Source of the DNA: Rhynchospora pubera
Taxonomy: Eukaryota > Streptophyta > Magnoliopsida > Poales > Cyperaceae
Direction: 5' to 3'
Assembly: GCA_028095005.1 (NCBI GenBank)
Contig: CM051459.1
Coordinates: forward strand, 42,476,257 to 42,540,256
Length of the DNA stretch: 64,000 bases
Shown one piece after another: positions 1-10,893 of the stretch. Each line of letters starts with the position of its first letter. Positions within the stretch are counted from its first letter, which is position 1. Both the position numbers and the translations under genes were made by a program. The notes beneath the pieces were generated by a model that worked only from the letters and a program-made list of their open reading frames with translations, searched no databases and was not told the DNA's origin.

Positions 1-622
1 CATAGTTTATATGTTTTAAACGTATGTTCGTCTAATTTAATGGGCCATAATTAATTAAAAAGACGTAAATGGAATTAAAAACCAAAGAGATGCAATAATG
101 TCACAAATGCTGCTCTGGTGGAGAAAACAAAAATAGCAAAAAATTAAACAAAAGGCCATTAGTTTTTTTTTTTTTTATGAATCAAAGATATAAGCATGAA
201 AACATCATTAAGGTCTTAATAACATCAAAAAATAAATTTCTCAATGCTATTTGCAATTAAACATAATTGGTAAATTGAATGAACAAATTGAATTAATGGG
301 CTTATCATCTGTAGAGAAATTTCGAATTACAAGCCGAAATTTCCAACTGTAAATTACCAAATAAATCTAAAAGCCCTTTTATACATGTCAAATTTCAAAC
401 TATAGATTACCATTTAATTCATTATTAAAAGCTATAAAAATTTGGTGCTAACTACATTCAATTGAATTAAAAGTTAGGAAAATTTTTCATATGATCAGAC
501 TATACAATAATAATCATTGCTAATGATATTCAATAATTAATTTTTTTAAAAAAAAAACATAAAGAAAAATTCATTTTATTGAGAAAAATTGATAATAAGA
601 ATATTAGTAAAAATTTTCCAAT
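1..622. other. AT-rich non-coding sequence, probably Helitron body
   Basis: No credible coding region is seen here. The stretch is strongly AT-rich and runs directly into the Helitron-type 3' end at 623-651, so it is probably part of that element, whose 5' end would lie upstream of the window. That assignment is inference. Confidence 0.4.
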
Positions 623-651
623 ATCGAGCTTCGCTCGATGTGCCCCTCTAA
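623..651 (+). mobile_element. Helitron 3' terminus (element A)
   Basis: A 7-bp stem (623-629 with 633-639, loop ttc) is followed 8 bases later by CTAA at 648-651 and then a T at 652. A hairpin a few bases before CTRR, with insertion next to T, is the diagnostic 3' end of Helitrons. The element would lie to the left, in plus orientation. No 5' TC end can be placed inside the window. Confidence 0.6.
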
Positions 652-1174
652 TTTCAATAAAAGACCAATTTAATTATAAACGTTACCTAATTGTTCGTGT
701 AATCAATTTAATTATAACAACAAAGCTGCTGGAAATCTTACCTACCATATTCACGCGCCAAACAAGCAATGGCATCCTGAATCATGATATCATTTTTGTG
801 GAATCTTATTCATAAAAGCCCCTTCCCGTAAATTTGTATTATCTCTAAACATGCCATAAACTTAAAATAGAAAATCAATACTCACTACTCAGCTCTAATC
901 GAATGCACGTTTAAGGGGAAAAAATAAATACACTTTTCATCCTTGATCCGATCCACTAAATTAAAGTAAAATTTGATTTCAAATTGTGTACGTAATTTCA
1001 TAATATGTTATTTTTTTATTGTACTATGAAAGGAATCAGGATTTGGATTTAACAAATTTTCAAGGAAAGAACGGCTTTCAAAAAAGTAGTGCATGCATGT
1101 TTTTGCCCAAGGGTTACGCGTTTTATCTTTATATATCTTTCAATTTCTAATAAATGAATAAAGAATTAATCATC
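652..1174. repeat. Dispersed duplicate of 31602-32118
   Basis: This segment of about 520 bp is clearly similar along its whole length to 31602-32118, with scattered substitutions and small indels. Both copies begin at the base just after a Helitron-type 3' end (CTAA here, CTAG there). Both end at the same point, after aatcatc. No coding potential is seen. Confidence 0.85.
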
Positions 1175-1556
1175 TTTATTAAGACCGATTTTTTTATAAA
1201 AACCGCTATTAAAGAGAACTGAAATTTCAATGTTTTTTTTCAAAACAATAAGACAGGTTTTTATAAAAAATCAGTCATAAAAATAAAAGTATTAAGACTG
1301 GTTTTTTTTATAAAAACCGTTGTTAAAGAGAACTGAAATTTCGTTTTTTTTTATACCGATTTTTATATAAAAACCGGTCTTAAAAATAAAAGTATTAAGA
1401 CCGGTATTTTATAAAAACTGATCTTAAAAAAAAGTATTAACACCGGTTTTTTTATAAAAACTGGTCTTAAAGAAAAACTGAATTTTTTTTATTTTTGCTA
1501 GATTTTCTTTAAGACCGATTTTTTATAAAAAATAACTAGTTATAAAAACCGGTCTA
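1175..1556. repeat. Array of AAGACCGGTTTTTATAAAAA-type repeats, CACTA-like
   Basis: The block is built from about eight degenerate copies of an inverted motif, ttaagaccggtttttat paired with ataaaaaccggtcttaa. It has the same design as the AGTACCGG motif in the subterminal regions of the CACTA element at 9963-21757, with AAGACC in place of AGTACC. It is probably the remnant subterminal region of a related CACTA family. No CACTA terminus or transposase was found beside it. Confidence 0.55.
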
Positions 1557-2598
1557 TTTCCCTCACTATATGTTATAGAACATAGTACAGGACTGGATCC
1601 CACGAAATAAATAATCTTGACAGATTTTTTCCTTATCCATTTCCCTCACTTCCTAGCCGCATCGTCTGATTGGTTCAGATTATGCTGTTTTGCTGTTTGA
1701 CTGGTAGAGACTCGCTACACGCTAGACGTCACAGAGAATCAGGGGAGCCACCGGATTTTGGATCTAATTGAATCAATTGGTTCATGCTCAGGCCGAGTTC
1801 AAGTTGAACTTGAGTTCTATTTATGGGCCTCACATGACAAAAGCCCAACACTATGCGCTATGACCGAAAAATTAAAAACTAATATTAAATTAATATAATA
1901 TATTAAAAATAATATCAATATAATAATATTTTTTAAAATAGTATCATAAGATCGAAATCCTGAATTCCGATCTTATTTTTATACTACGAAAAATCATCTC
2001 AGCTAGGACCACTACGAAAAATCATCTTATTTCTTAAACGCTAACATGGTGGGCCCTTGTACCTTTTTTTCTTGATGTCCTCGTGTGGATCACTATATGT
2101 AGCTTATATTTAAATTGATCAATGAAAATTTCGTAAATTAATCAAATCAATTATTCATTGAGAAAAATAATAATAGATCAGAATTCTCACATGATAATAC
2201 AAGCCAATTCAAACAAAAGTATTTGTCGAAATCATTCAAAATATTTAGAAATATGTAAAATATTAACTATGAATTACGACAATAATGTCATTACAATAAA
2301 AATATATAAAATAATAATAATAATAGTAATAATAACAATAATTTTCAAACTAATTACTTTATTATAAATATTTATTGCAAAATAATATAGTTCCAAATTC
2401 ATTATTTTATCTAAAAAAACTAATAAATACGGAGTTATTAGTAAATAAATGTTTAATATATTATCGTATGAAATTTCATATATACGCTGTACTACATATA
2501 ACAACGTCGGCAGCATATGCACACTCGCAACTTTATCTTACAAATGAAAGCTGGCGAATTAATTTTAACAGTTTGCTAGGAGTAGTGTACTGTAAACT
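1557..2598. other. Non-coding AT-rich sequence with a short CACTACGAAAAA-like direct repeat
   Basis: No gene is seen. The 17-base string actacgaaaaatcatct occurs at 1983-1999 and again at 2010-2026. The second copy is preceded by C and so resembles a CACTA 5' end (CACTACGAAAAA). No partner terminus was found. The short ORFs here lack any recognisable domain. Confidence 0.4.
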
Positions 2599-2783
2599 TG
2601 TCGTGTCGTGTCGTGTCGTATCGTGTCGTGTCAAATACGCGCGTGTCAGAGCTCGTGTCGTGTCGTGTTTACACGAGTTAATATTTTCAACGTGTCGTAT
2701 CGTGTCGTGTCAAATGAAGAAATTGGTTAATATGACAGGCGTAATGACACGACACGTCTAACACGACGTGTTAAATGTGTCAA
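2599..2783. repeat. GTGTC/GACAC minisatellite
   Basis: Runs of the pentamer cgtgt or gtgtc occur in three clusters (about 2599-2632, 2653-2668 and 2690-2711). They are followed by the complementary motif (gacacgacacg) at about 2746-2775, so the block is partly an inverted repeat. The ORF that crosses it is driven by the repeat and is not considered a gene. Confidence 0.8.
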
Positions 2784-3818
2784 GCAATATTATAATTTAT
2801 TCACTAAAAATCAATTAAAAAATATTTTAAAAAAATTTAAAATAGAAAAATATAATAAATTATTGAAATTTCATATATTAAAATGAAAATTAATGATTGA
2901 ATCAAAATATTATGAATAAAAAATTATTAAATTTATAATATAAACTCAATATAATTTGATAAATTTTAGATAATAATATTTTTTTTTATCGTGTTAATAC
3001 TTTTTTTTTTACAAGTCTTTTTCTAAAAAAATTAGTAGCACTTTAGTATGATTCTAAAGGCTAGGTATCATGCCAAACATGTTTTAAACATTAATTAAAC
3101 CAATGAGCTGCTATATGCCATATCTTAATCACTATTACCACCTAGCCCTGACTTCCATTGGTGGTTCCAGCAGTTGGCTCCATCTCATCTGAAATTAACA
3201 GCTCATTGCTTCTCATATGACCTTCTTGAAGATGTATGCGCAAGAATTTCAATCTCTCCTGTCTACAACAGCCTCAATTTCATGTCTCTTTCTCCACTGC
3301 GTCGAGACTTTACTGGCAAAATTCACCGCATTCAGGGAACGAGGAAGATCGAGAGTAGTACATTTGTGCTCTCCTTTCCATGGGCATTCCAAATATAGCT
3401 TGAATTCCAGTAGCGGTGCTGTCGATCGCCGGAATGGATTTGATCAGAGACGTCGACAATTTCTAATTAAGTAGCTTTACTGTTTTTCGGTCAATTTGTA
3501 ATTAACACCTAAACTTTGTAACTTTTTATTTATCTTTAATATATTTGCCGTTGACCACTGGCGATCCGGCCAACGAAAAAAAATGTGTCTAGGATTGTTT
3601 GATATGTTAAATTAAATCACAAAATGAGCTTTTAATATACTTTATAAGGATTAAATAGAATTTCATTAAATTATTGAAAATCGTTGATCGATGTATATAT
3701 GCTGAATTATTCATTTTTTAGATGATCTCTCGGTACGTATCAAAATAAAATAAAATAAAATATCTATATATTTTCATACATGAAATTACTGGTTGGTATA
3801 TTTTCGCTCAAACAAAGG
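2784..3818. other. Non-coding sequence flanking the copia element
   Basis: AT-rich DNA with a more balanced composition at about 3135-3430. That part has short open frames on both strands but no domain I recognise; it may be a decayed gene fragment. The rest shows nothing. Confidence 0.35.
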
Positions 3819-4106
3819 TGATATAATTGTAATTCTATTTTTGTATTATATCAATCAACTATCTTACATTCTCTATATATACAGATTGTACAAAGATTAT
3901 AAAAGGTAAGCTAATGAAAGGGATTTCCTAGCCAAAAAGGTAAGAGTACAACAGCAAAATTGTAACGGCTATATGAATGTGCGCCTTCTATAGCTGTATA
4001 TGAGTAGTATGCATATCAATCAAGATGGCTTGCTATATTTGACGCTGGTACAGCTGGGACCAGTCAAGATGTATCTGGTATTGGCTTTGATATAGTATTC
4101 TTCACA
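3819..4106 (-). repeat. Copia 3' LTR
   Basis: Begins tgatataattg and ends ttcttcaca on the plus strand. It is nearly identical to 8667-8954. The polypurine tract lies immediately to its right, so this is the 3' LTR of the minus-strand element. Confidence 0.95.
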
Positions 4107-7100
4107 CTCCCCCTCAAGTTGGGCTCATAAATGTCATAGGAACCCAACTTGGACAGAATATCTTGGAAGTGCATTTTTGTAAAGGGTTTAGTGAAAACAT
4201 CAGCGAGTTGATTTTTACTCGACACATATGGAGTTTCAATCTCATTTGATTTTATTTTTTGTCGGATAAAGTGACAGTCAATTTCAATGTGTTTAGTTCT
4301 TTCATGGAATACAGGATTATTGGCAATGTGTCGAGCAGCCTGATTATCGCAGTACATTGACATTGGTTCTTTGCTTTCTACTCCGATATCATGTAATAGT
4401 TGTTTTAACCAAATCAATTCGCTAGTGGTAGATGCCATGGCACGATATTCAGCCTCAGCACTTGATCTCGCCACAACTGATTGTTTCTTGCTTCTCCATG
4501 TAACTAAGTTTACTCCAACAAACGAGCAATATCCAGTGGTGGATCTACGATCATAGCTTCCAGCCCAGTCCGCATCCGAATAAGCCATGATTTTCAAATG
4601 ATTATGTTTTTGCAATAATATCCCTCTTCCAGGTGTTCCTTTGAGGTAGCGCAAAATTATCACGACTGCATCCATGTGTGATGTACGAGGAGCATGCATG
4701 AATTGACTCACTGTATTTACAGCAAATGTTATGTCAGGACGAGTAACAATTAAATAAATTAACTTGCCTACTATCTTTTGATATTGGCTAATGTTTTGTA
4801 AAGGCTTACCATTGTTGGGGTAAAGTTTTACATTTAGTTCACTTGGTGTTTCTATAGGCTTACATCCTAATTTACCTATTTCATGCAATAAGTCTAAAAC
4901 ATACTTTCTTTGTGATAAACGTAATCCTTTGTTGGAATAAGCAATTTCAATTCCTAAGAAATATTTTAACATTCCAAGATCTTTAATGTCAAATTTTTTG
5001 TGTAGATAATCTTTTACATTATTGATGTCACTTGTGTTATCAGCGGTTATAATTAAATCATCGACATAAATTAATACAATTGTAACATGACTCATGTTGC
5101 GCTTGACAAACATAGAATGATCAGCACTACTTGTTCGAAAACCATACTCAATTAAGGCCTGACTTAATTTGGTATACCAAGCTCTTGGGGATTGTTTTAA
5201 GCCATATATAGACTTGTTCAATTTACAAACAAATTTTTTATCATGTGCTTTTGGGTGACCAGGAGGAAGGTCCATGTAAACTTCTTCTTCAAGTGTTCCT
5301 TGAAGAAATGCATTCTTCACATCCATCTGATACAAATTCCAATCATTATTAATAGCAATTGAAAGCATAACTCGAACCGTATTCATTTTTGCTACAGGGG
5401 CAAAGGTTTCTTTGTAATCAGTTCCGTATGTTTGAGTGTATCCCTTTGCAACTAACCTAGCCTTGTGTCTTTCTTTAGTGCCATCACTATTATATTTAAT
5501 TTTATATATCCATTTACAACCGACCGAGCTTTTGTCACAGGGCAATTGGACAAGGTCCCAAGTTTTATTTTTCGCAAGAGCTGAAGCTCCTCTTGCATGG
5601 CTCGTTGCCATTTTGGATCAGAATTGGCCTCACGGAAATTTTTTGGTTCTTGTTCCTTAGAAATGGCACTAAGATAACTGCGGTAACTAGTGTTGATATT
5701 TTCATATGACAAGTGATTTTCAATAGGATGCTTGAAAGTGTGATACGTAATAAAATCATGTAATCTTGTAGAGGGTTTGAGAATTCTACCAGACCTGCGT
5801 TGTCCTCGTGGTTCGCTTTGGTTATCTGAATTGAGTTCTACTGTAGTGTGCTCTGGATTTGTTTCGTTCCCTAGTATGGACGTGGGCTCACTTAAATCGG
5901 CTTCCTCCTGGTCAAATCTGATTTCTTCCACACCTGACGTATCATCTTGGTTACTTTCCAACATGGGCTGCGTACTCAAGGTTTTCACAGAGTCCAAACT
6001 TTGTATAGGCCACTCCTGCACCTTGCATGGGCCCAGCTGCTTTCGAAATGTAATGTGGAAAATCACCTTTGTCTGTAAGTTGGTTCGACCCATGTCCAGT
6101 GGTATACTCCCCCTGTGCTGCATTTTCAAAAAAAGATTTGTCTTCTACAAATTTGACATTTCTTGATATGTATACTTTATGTGTGGTCGGGTCTAAGCAT
6201 TTATACCCCTTTTTTATAGTTGAATATCCTAAAAAGACACATTTGATTGCTCTATGATCTAATTTGTCTCGTTGATTGTCTTGATTATACACATAGCAAA
6301 TGCAACCAAAAACCCTTAAGTGGTCAAGATTAATTTTCCGATTCATCAAAATTTCTAAAGGGGATTTATAATCTAGCACAACACTAGGAGTTCTATTAAT
6401 CAAGTATGTGGCAATTAGAATAGCATCAGACCAAAAATATTTAGGAACATTAGTTTGGAACATTAAGGATCTAGTAACTTCTAAAACATGTCTATTTTTA
6501 CGTTCAGCAATACCATTTTGTTCAGGAGTTCCAACGCACGTAGTTTGATGTACAATTCCTAACTGTTTTAGAAATTCTCGAAAACTATTATTAATAAATT
6601 CTGTACCATTATCAGACCTAAAAACTTGAATTTTTGAATCATATTGGGTTACAATGAGATTAACAAATTCCTTGAAAGTTGAAAAAACTTCAGATTTAGA
6701 TTTTAAAAGATAATGCCAAGTACCTTTTGAAAAATCATCAATAAAAGTCACAAAATATTTAAAACCATCATAAGAGTCTATAGGTGCAGGACCCCAAACA
6801 TCAGAATGAACAAGTTGAAAAGGTTTATTTGATTTAGAACTAGATAAATGAAACGACAATTTTGTTTGTTTAGCAAAGTTGCACGCCTCACAACAGTCGG
6901 AATTTAAATTAGGTAAACTAAAAATTTTATTTAAAATTTTGTCCGAAGGGTGACGCATACGCCAGTGCCACAAATTTTTCGAGTTATCTATTGAAGTAGA
7001 TGCAAGAGCTAGTTTGGTTGGCTTAACAACATATAATCCATGTTCTAAAATTCCTTCACCAATCTTCCTCCCTGTCATCCGGTCCTGAAAAATCACACTC

Positions 7101-8575
7101 TTTGGTGAAAAAATAACATTACAATTTAATTCAGTCGTAATTTTTCTGACCGATAATAAGTTAGCAGGAAATTTCGGCATATACAGAATATTAGTTACTG
7201 GTTTATCAAATAAGTGCATTTCACCTGTACCTTGGACCTGAACGGTGGAACCATCAGCAAGACCAACAGGTTGCATCACAATTCTACGGTTTAGATTAGT
7301 AAGACTGGTTGTATCATTTACCATGTGGTCTGTGGCACCAGAGTCCACTATCCAAGAGTTCAATTGATTATCTCCTTGTTGAGTGATTTTAGATGTGACA
7401 GCCAGTTTAATGGGTTTCATATTATTTTGCTCCCTTAATAAATCAAATGAACTATTACCTCCATTCCCTACCGACTGATTGGAAGAACTCAGGTGCGCAA
7501 GAATTTGTTGAAGTTGCGCCAGCGTGAACTGAGCTGCCCCTGGATCTACGCCGCTACTTGCGCCGCTGCTCGTGCCAGTGGTATGCGTGACTGCTGCCTG
7601 AGCGTGAGGTCGATCTTTCTCTTCAGATCTGTCCCGTCTTTGAGGCTTGAGGTGAGGGAACAGTTCCCAACACCGATCACGGCTATGACCTGCTTTGTCA
7701 CAGTGATCGCAGTAAGGGGTCTTCCCTGTCGTGGGTCGATTCCCTCTTCCTCTCCCCCTGCCACGAGTGCTAGAGAAGCCCCGACCGCCATTTGATTGCT
7801 CACCTTGCTTGCCCAGCTGCTCACCCTTGTGCCAATTGCTGATAAACACCTGATTTGCTAGTTGGGATTGGCTGTCGGGACGGTCAGAGGACATGAACCG
7901 GCGTCGAGTTTCTTCGCGCTGGATCGTCGCAGCCACAGTGGTGAGAGACGGTAAATCTGCTGAATTAAGAATTTGGCTACGAATCTGCTCATAGCTACAG
8001 TCAAATCCAGAAAGGTACTGGTAAATGCAATCTTGCTCATTACGAGCTTGGATGATTTTGAGATCAGTTGTTGGAGGCAGATAAAAAGCTAGTTCTTGCC
8101 ATTTTGCTTTTAGCAGTCCTAAATATTCTGCGTTGGATCTATTTTCCTTTTTTATTTGACCTATTTCAAGCTTAAGTTCATAAATGTGTGCATGATTGTT
8201 TTCTTAGCCATACATATTCTGTAATGATAGCCACAAATCAAGAGCTGTCTCAGCAGAAAGTAAGAATATATTTTCAATTTCTGGCTCCATGGAATTTAGA
8301 AGCCATTTCAAAACCAACAGATCATCGCTTTGCCATTGATCGAAATTTGGACAGGTTTCACCGGGATTTGGTTACTCGCCATTAATATGACCTAGTTTAC
8401 CTTTGCCTCCCAGGGAAATCTTAACTGCTTTAGCCCAAGATAGATAGTTGTGGCCATTCAGGGGTACAGAGGTAAGCTTCAAGGCGGTGTTCGCGTCGCT
8501 AATGTACGGACGACTGCCTTCGGATGCCTCCTTGTTCGCGGTGTCTTTCACCTTGTCTCCATCTGGATTGGCCAT
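4064..8575 (-). pseudogene. Copia gag-pol polyprotein, interrupted
   Basis: The product would be the retroelement polyprotein. The Gag N-terminus starts at the ATG at 8575. In-frame stops occur at 8372-8374 and 8204-8206, and the Gag frame is readable through both. In the 5951-7936 reading frame a CCHC zinc knuckle lies at residues 76-89. The aspartic protease DSG is at 198-200, and an integrase core with SDNGTEF follows. The frame changes once between about 6130 and 6000 and again near 5580-5600. Reverse transcriptase (YVDD motif) and RNase H then continue to a stop at 4064, inside the LTR. The order protease-integrase-RT-RNase H defines copia. Each lesion alone would prevent full polyprotein synthesis, so I call it a pseudogene. 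Confidence 0.93.
4107..4121 (-). promoter_or_regulatory. Copia polypurine tract
   Basis: On the minus strand the sequence reads cttgagggggag immediately before the LTR. This is the usual plus-strand priming site of copia elements. Confidence 0.85.
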
Positions 8576-8651
8576 GGCTTAGCTGGACGTTTAATGGTCT
8601 CGCTTCCTGGCAAGAAGAAGAATGTGGTGAAAGGTAAATAGGTTTACAAAT

Positions 8652-8666
8652 GATGCTCTGATACCA
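8652..8666 (-). promoter_or_regulatory. Primer-binding site, initiator Met tRNA type
   Basis: On the minus strand the sequence immediately after the 5' LTR reads TGGTATCAGAGCATC, the standard complement of the 3' end of plant initiator methionine tRNA. This fixes element orientation and the LTR edge. Confidence 0.93.
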
Positions 8667-8954
8667 TGATATAATTGTAATTCTATTTTTGTATTATATC
8701 AATCAACTATCTTACATTCTCTATATATACAGATTGTACAAGGATTATAAAAGGTAAGCTATTGAAAGAGATTTCCTAGCTAAAAAGGTAAGAGTATAAC
8801 AGCAAAATTGTAACGGCTATATGAATGTGCGCCTTCTATAGCTGTATATGAGTAGTATGCATATCAATCAAGATGGCTTGCTATATTTGACGCTGGTACA
8901 GCTGGGACCAGTCAAGATGTATCTGGTATTGGCTTTGATATAGTATTCTTCACA
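8667..8954 (-). repeat. Copia 5' LTR
   Basis: Second 288-bp LTR, bounded by the primer-binding site on its left. The following base run gaaaaaaaatattgta is host sequence. Confidence 0.95.
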
Positions 8955-8965
8955 GAAAAAAAATA

Positions 8966-9508
8966 TTGTAGCATTCAGACAGTCAATAAAATTTACCTCT
9001 AAAAAAAAATTTATTGCCACTACAAGTCAGCACCAAAAGCACTTTTCTTTTCTAATTAGACTATTTCAAAATAAAAAGAACTCCTCCTTATAATTTTCTT
9101 TATGGTTCGGTGAGAAAGATGTACAAAAAATCTTCAGGGTTTTTTCTAAAACCTCATCTCTAGTGGCTGATGAGAGTAAAAGAGCTCATTACCTCATGAG
9201 ACAATTCAAGATTGAAAAACCACACACAAAGCTCATTAAGCTCTTTTGCTCTTTTGGATCGGTTACTTCTCTATAGCTTTACTTTTCCTTTGTTGCAATC
9301 TAGAGAGCATTTCTTCTTTCACTCTCTCTTATGTTGTTTTTTTGTTGTTACCTTCACATTTTTTCATACATTTTTAATATACTCCCTTGTTGGATATATA
9401 TATTTCCTTACTGCAAAATAGTTTTTCCCTTAAATGAATTGCGTACCTAACTCATTCGGTACTGCTATCTCCTATTACTTATTACTTATACTTCTATATA
9501 CATATTTA
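8966..9508. repeat. PR-1 upstream duplicate, copy A, left part
   Basis: This sequence aligns with 22866-23435 (copy B, upstream of a PR-1 gene), starting at acagtcaataaaatttacc. Divergence is moderate, so this duplication is much older than the B/C duplication. It continues at 9919-9962 and again at 21758, after two insertions. A short ORF at 9212-9421 matches a similarly placed ORF in copy B but has no recognisable domain. Confidence 0.88.
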
Positions 9509-9513
9509 TTTAG

Positions 9514-9918
9514 GAAAAAAATCTATGGTGCATACTAATGTACGGAAGTTACGGTACATAATGATCCAAACTTTTCGATCTGCTTCAAAATAACCGATCC
9601 AAACTGTCTAATATGATCTTCCTATTATAATCTTCTTACCGACCAAATTTCACATTTTTTCGAAATTTTTAAGTATTTTTTCAAAACTTTAGATAATCGC
9701 TAATCTAATTTTTTCTGAACTTTTTAAAAAATAACAGTTTTAAAAAATCCGAAAAAAACTTTAAAATTTCGAAAAAAATATAAAATTTGGTTGGCAAGGA
9801 GATTTTAATAAGAAGATCATATTTGATGGTTTGGATATGTCATTTTATAACAAATCCAAGAGTTTGGATTAATATGCACCGAAACTTCCATACATTAGTA
9901 TGCACCATAGATTTTCTC
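9514..9918. mobile_element. MULE-type MITE, 405 bp, 9-bp target duplication
   Basis: Terminal inverted repeats of about 55 bp start GAAAAAAATCTATGG on the left and, as reverse complement, GAGAAAATCTATGG on the right. A perfect 9-bp direct repeat, tttatttag, flanks it (9505-9513 and 9919-9927), the duplication length typical of Mutator-like elements. The interior is itself partly palindromic and has no ORF. The matching unoccupied site is present in copy B at about 23431-23452. Confidence 0.9.
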
Positions 9919-9962
9919 TTTATTTAGTCCCTTACAAAGACATTAAACTCTCTTGCTCTTCT

Positions 9963-10410
9963 CACTACGTCATTTAAAATTATTAGTACCGATTTTATAC
10001 ATGTTATTAGTGCCGGTTTTGTACCGGTACTAATAATAGCGGTACTAAAAATAATAAAAAACCGGTACTAATAAGCCGTTAATAGGAGGTGCTGGAAAGT
10101 GATGGCAAACACAATTAATACCAATTTTTAACTAAAAATCGGTACTAAAAATATTACATTTAGTATAAAAACCGGTACTAATTAAGTTTAAAAAACCGAA
10201 TTTAATTTTAAAAATTTGTACCGGTTTTTAAATAAAAATCAGTACTAAATTGATTAAAAAAATCTGAAATTTTTTAATTAATTTAGTACCGGTTTTTAGT
10301 TAAAAATCGATACTAAATTAATTAAAAAAAATTGAAAATTATTAATTAATTTAGTACCGATTTTTAGTTTAAAACCGGTACTAAATTAATTTTTTTAAAA
10401 AATAATTTTT
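9963..10410. repeat. CACTA-1 left terminal and subterminal repeats
   Basis: At least eight copies of the motif ttagtaccggttttt or its reverse complement lie between about 9985 and 10385. Subterminal repeats of this kind are the transposase-binding region in characterised CACTA elements. Here that role is inferred from position. Confidence 0.85.
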
Positions 10411-10893
10411 TTCTGGGGCTAGCCCCTTTTTTGTTAGCCATCAATTGATTGTGCCAATTTTACCAATTGATATATATATATATATATCAAACAATATCAA
10501 ATAACACGGATCGATCACAAACAATATCGAAACACATATAATATCAAATCATGCACATATAAATGACATACAAATATTCCCATGCATATATATCAAATCA
10601 CACATACTTAATTGTATTCATTTACCACGACCTACAAGTGTAAGTAAATAGCCAAACCACACATTTATAGTGTCATTAATTTATTTCTCACTATAGTGCT
10701 TACCAACCGGTTGCAAAACCTGCATTTTGACATTTTACATAGTTAATGACCTATGAAAATTTATAAACCAATCTAATTAAACTTGGTTTAGTAGATTAAA
10801 ATAAAATTCCTACTAACCCTAATCATATACATACATATAGTAAGATTAAAATTTAATCCATACCGATGGAAGGTTCTCGTGTAGCGTACAATG
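10411..10893. other. CACTA-1 internal non-coding sequence
   Basis: No coding sequence is recognised. It includes a short (TA)n run near 10471-10488. It ends at the LTR-element insertion, whose target repeat is caatg at 10889-10893. Confidence 0.5.

Larger units (their letters stand above)
3819..8954 (-). mobile_element. Ty1/copia LTR retrotransposon, degraded
   Basis: A complete element structure is read on the minus strand. It has two 288-bp LTRs (3819-4106 and 8667-8954) with TG...CA ends, a primer-binding site beside the right LTR, a polypurine tract beside the left LTR, and gag-pol between them in copia order (protease, integrase, reverse transcriptase, RNase H). By eye the LTRs differ at 5 of 288 positions (about 1.7%). 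Flanking pentamers are aaagg and gaaaa, so no intact target duplication is present. In-frame stops and frame changes in gag-pol make this copy non-autonomous. Confidence 0.95.

Noticed and set aside
2375..2761. 128-codon ORF across the GTGTC repeat
   Set aside because: Much of it is translated minisatellite (VVSCRVVSCR) and it has no domain.
3174..3474. Plus-strand ORFs near 3.2 kb
   Set aside because: Overlapping short frames without domain, start context or splice evidence. At most a decayed gene fragment.
7493..7824. Additional frames of 100 and 92 codons in the copia region
   Set aside because: They overlap the Gag zinc-knuckle frame and are shadows.
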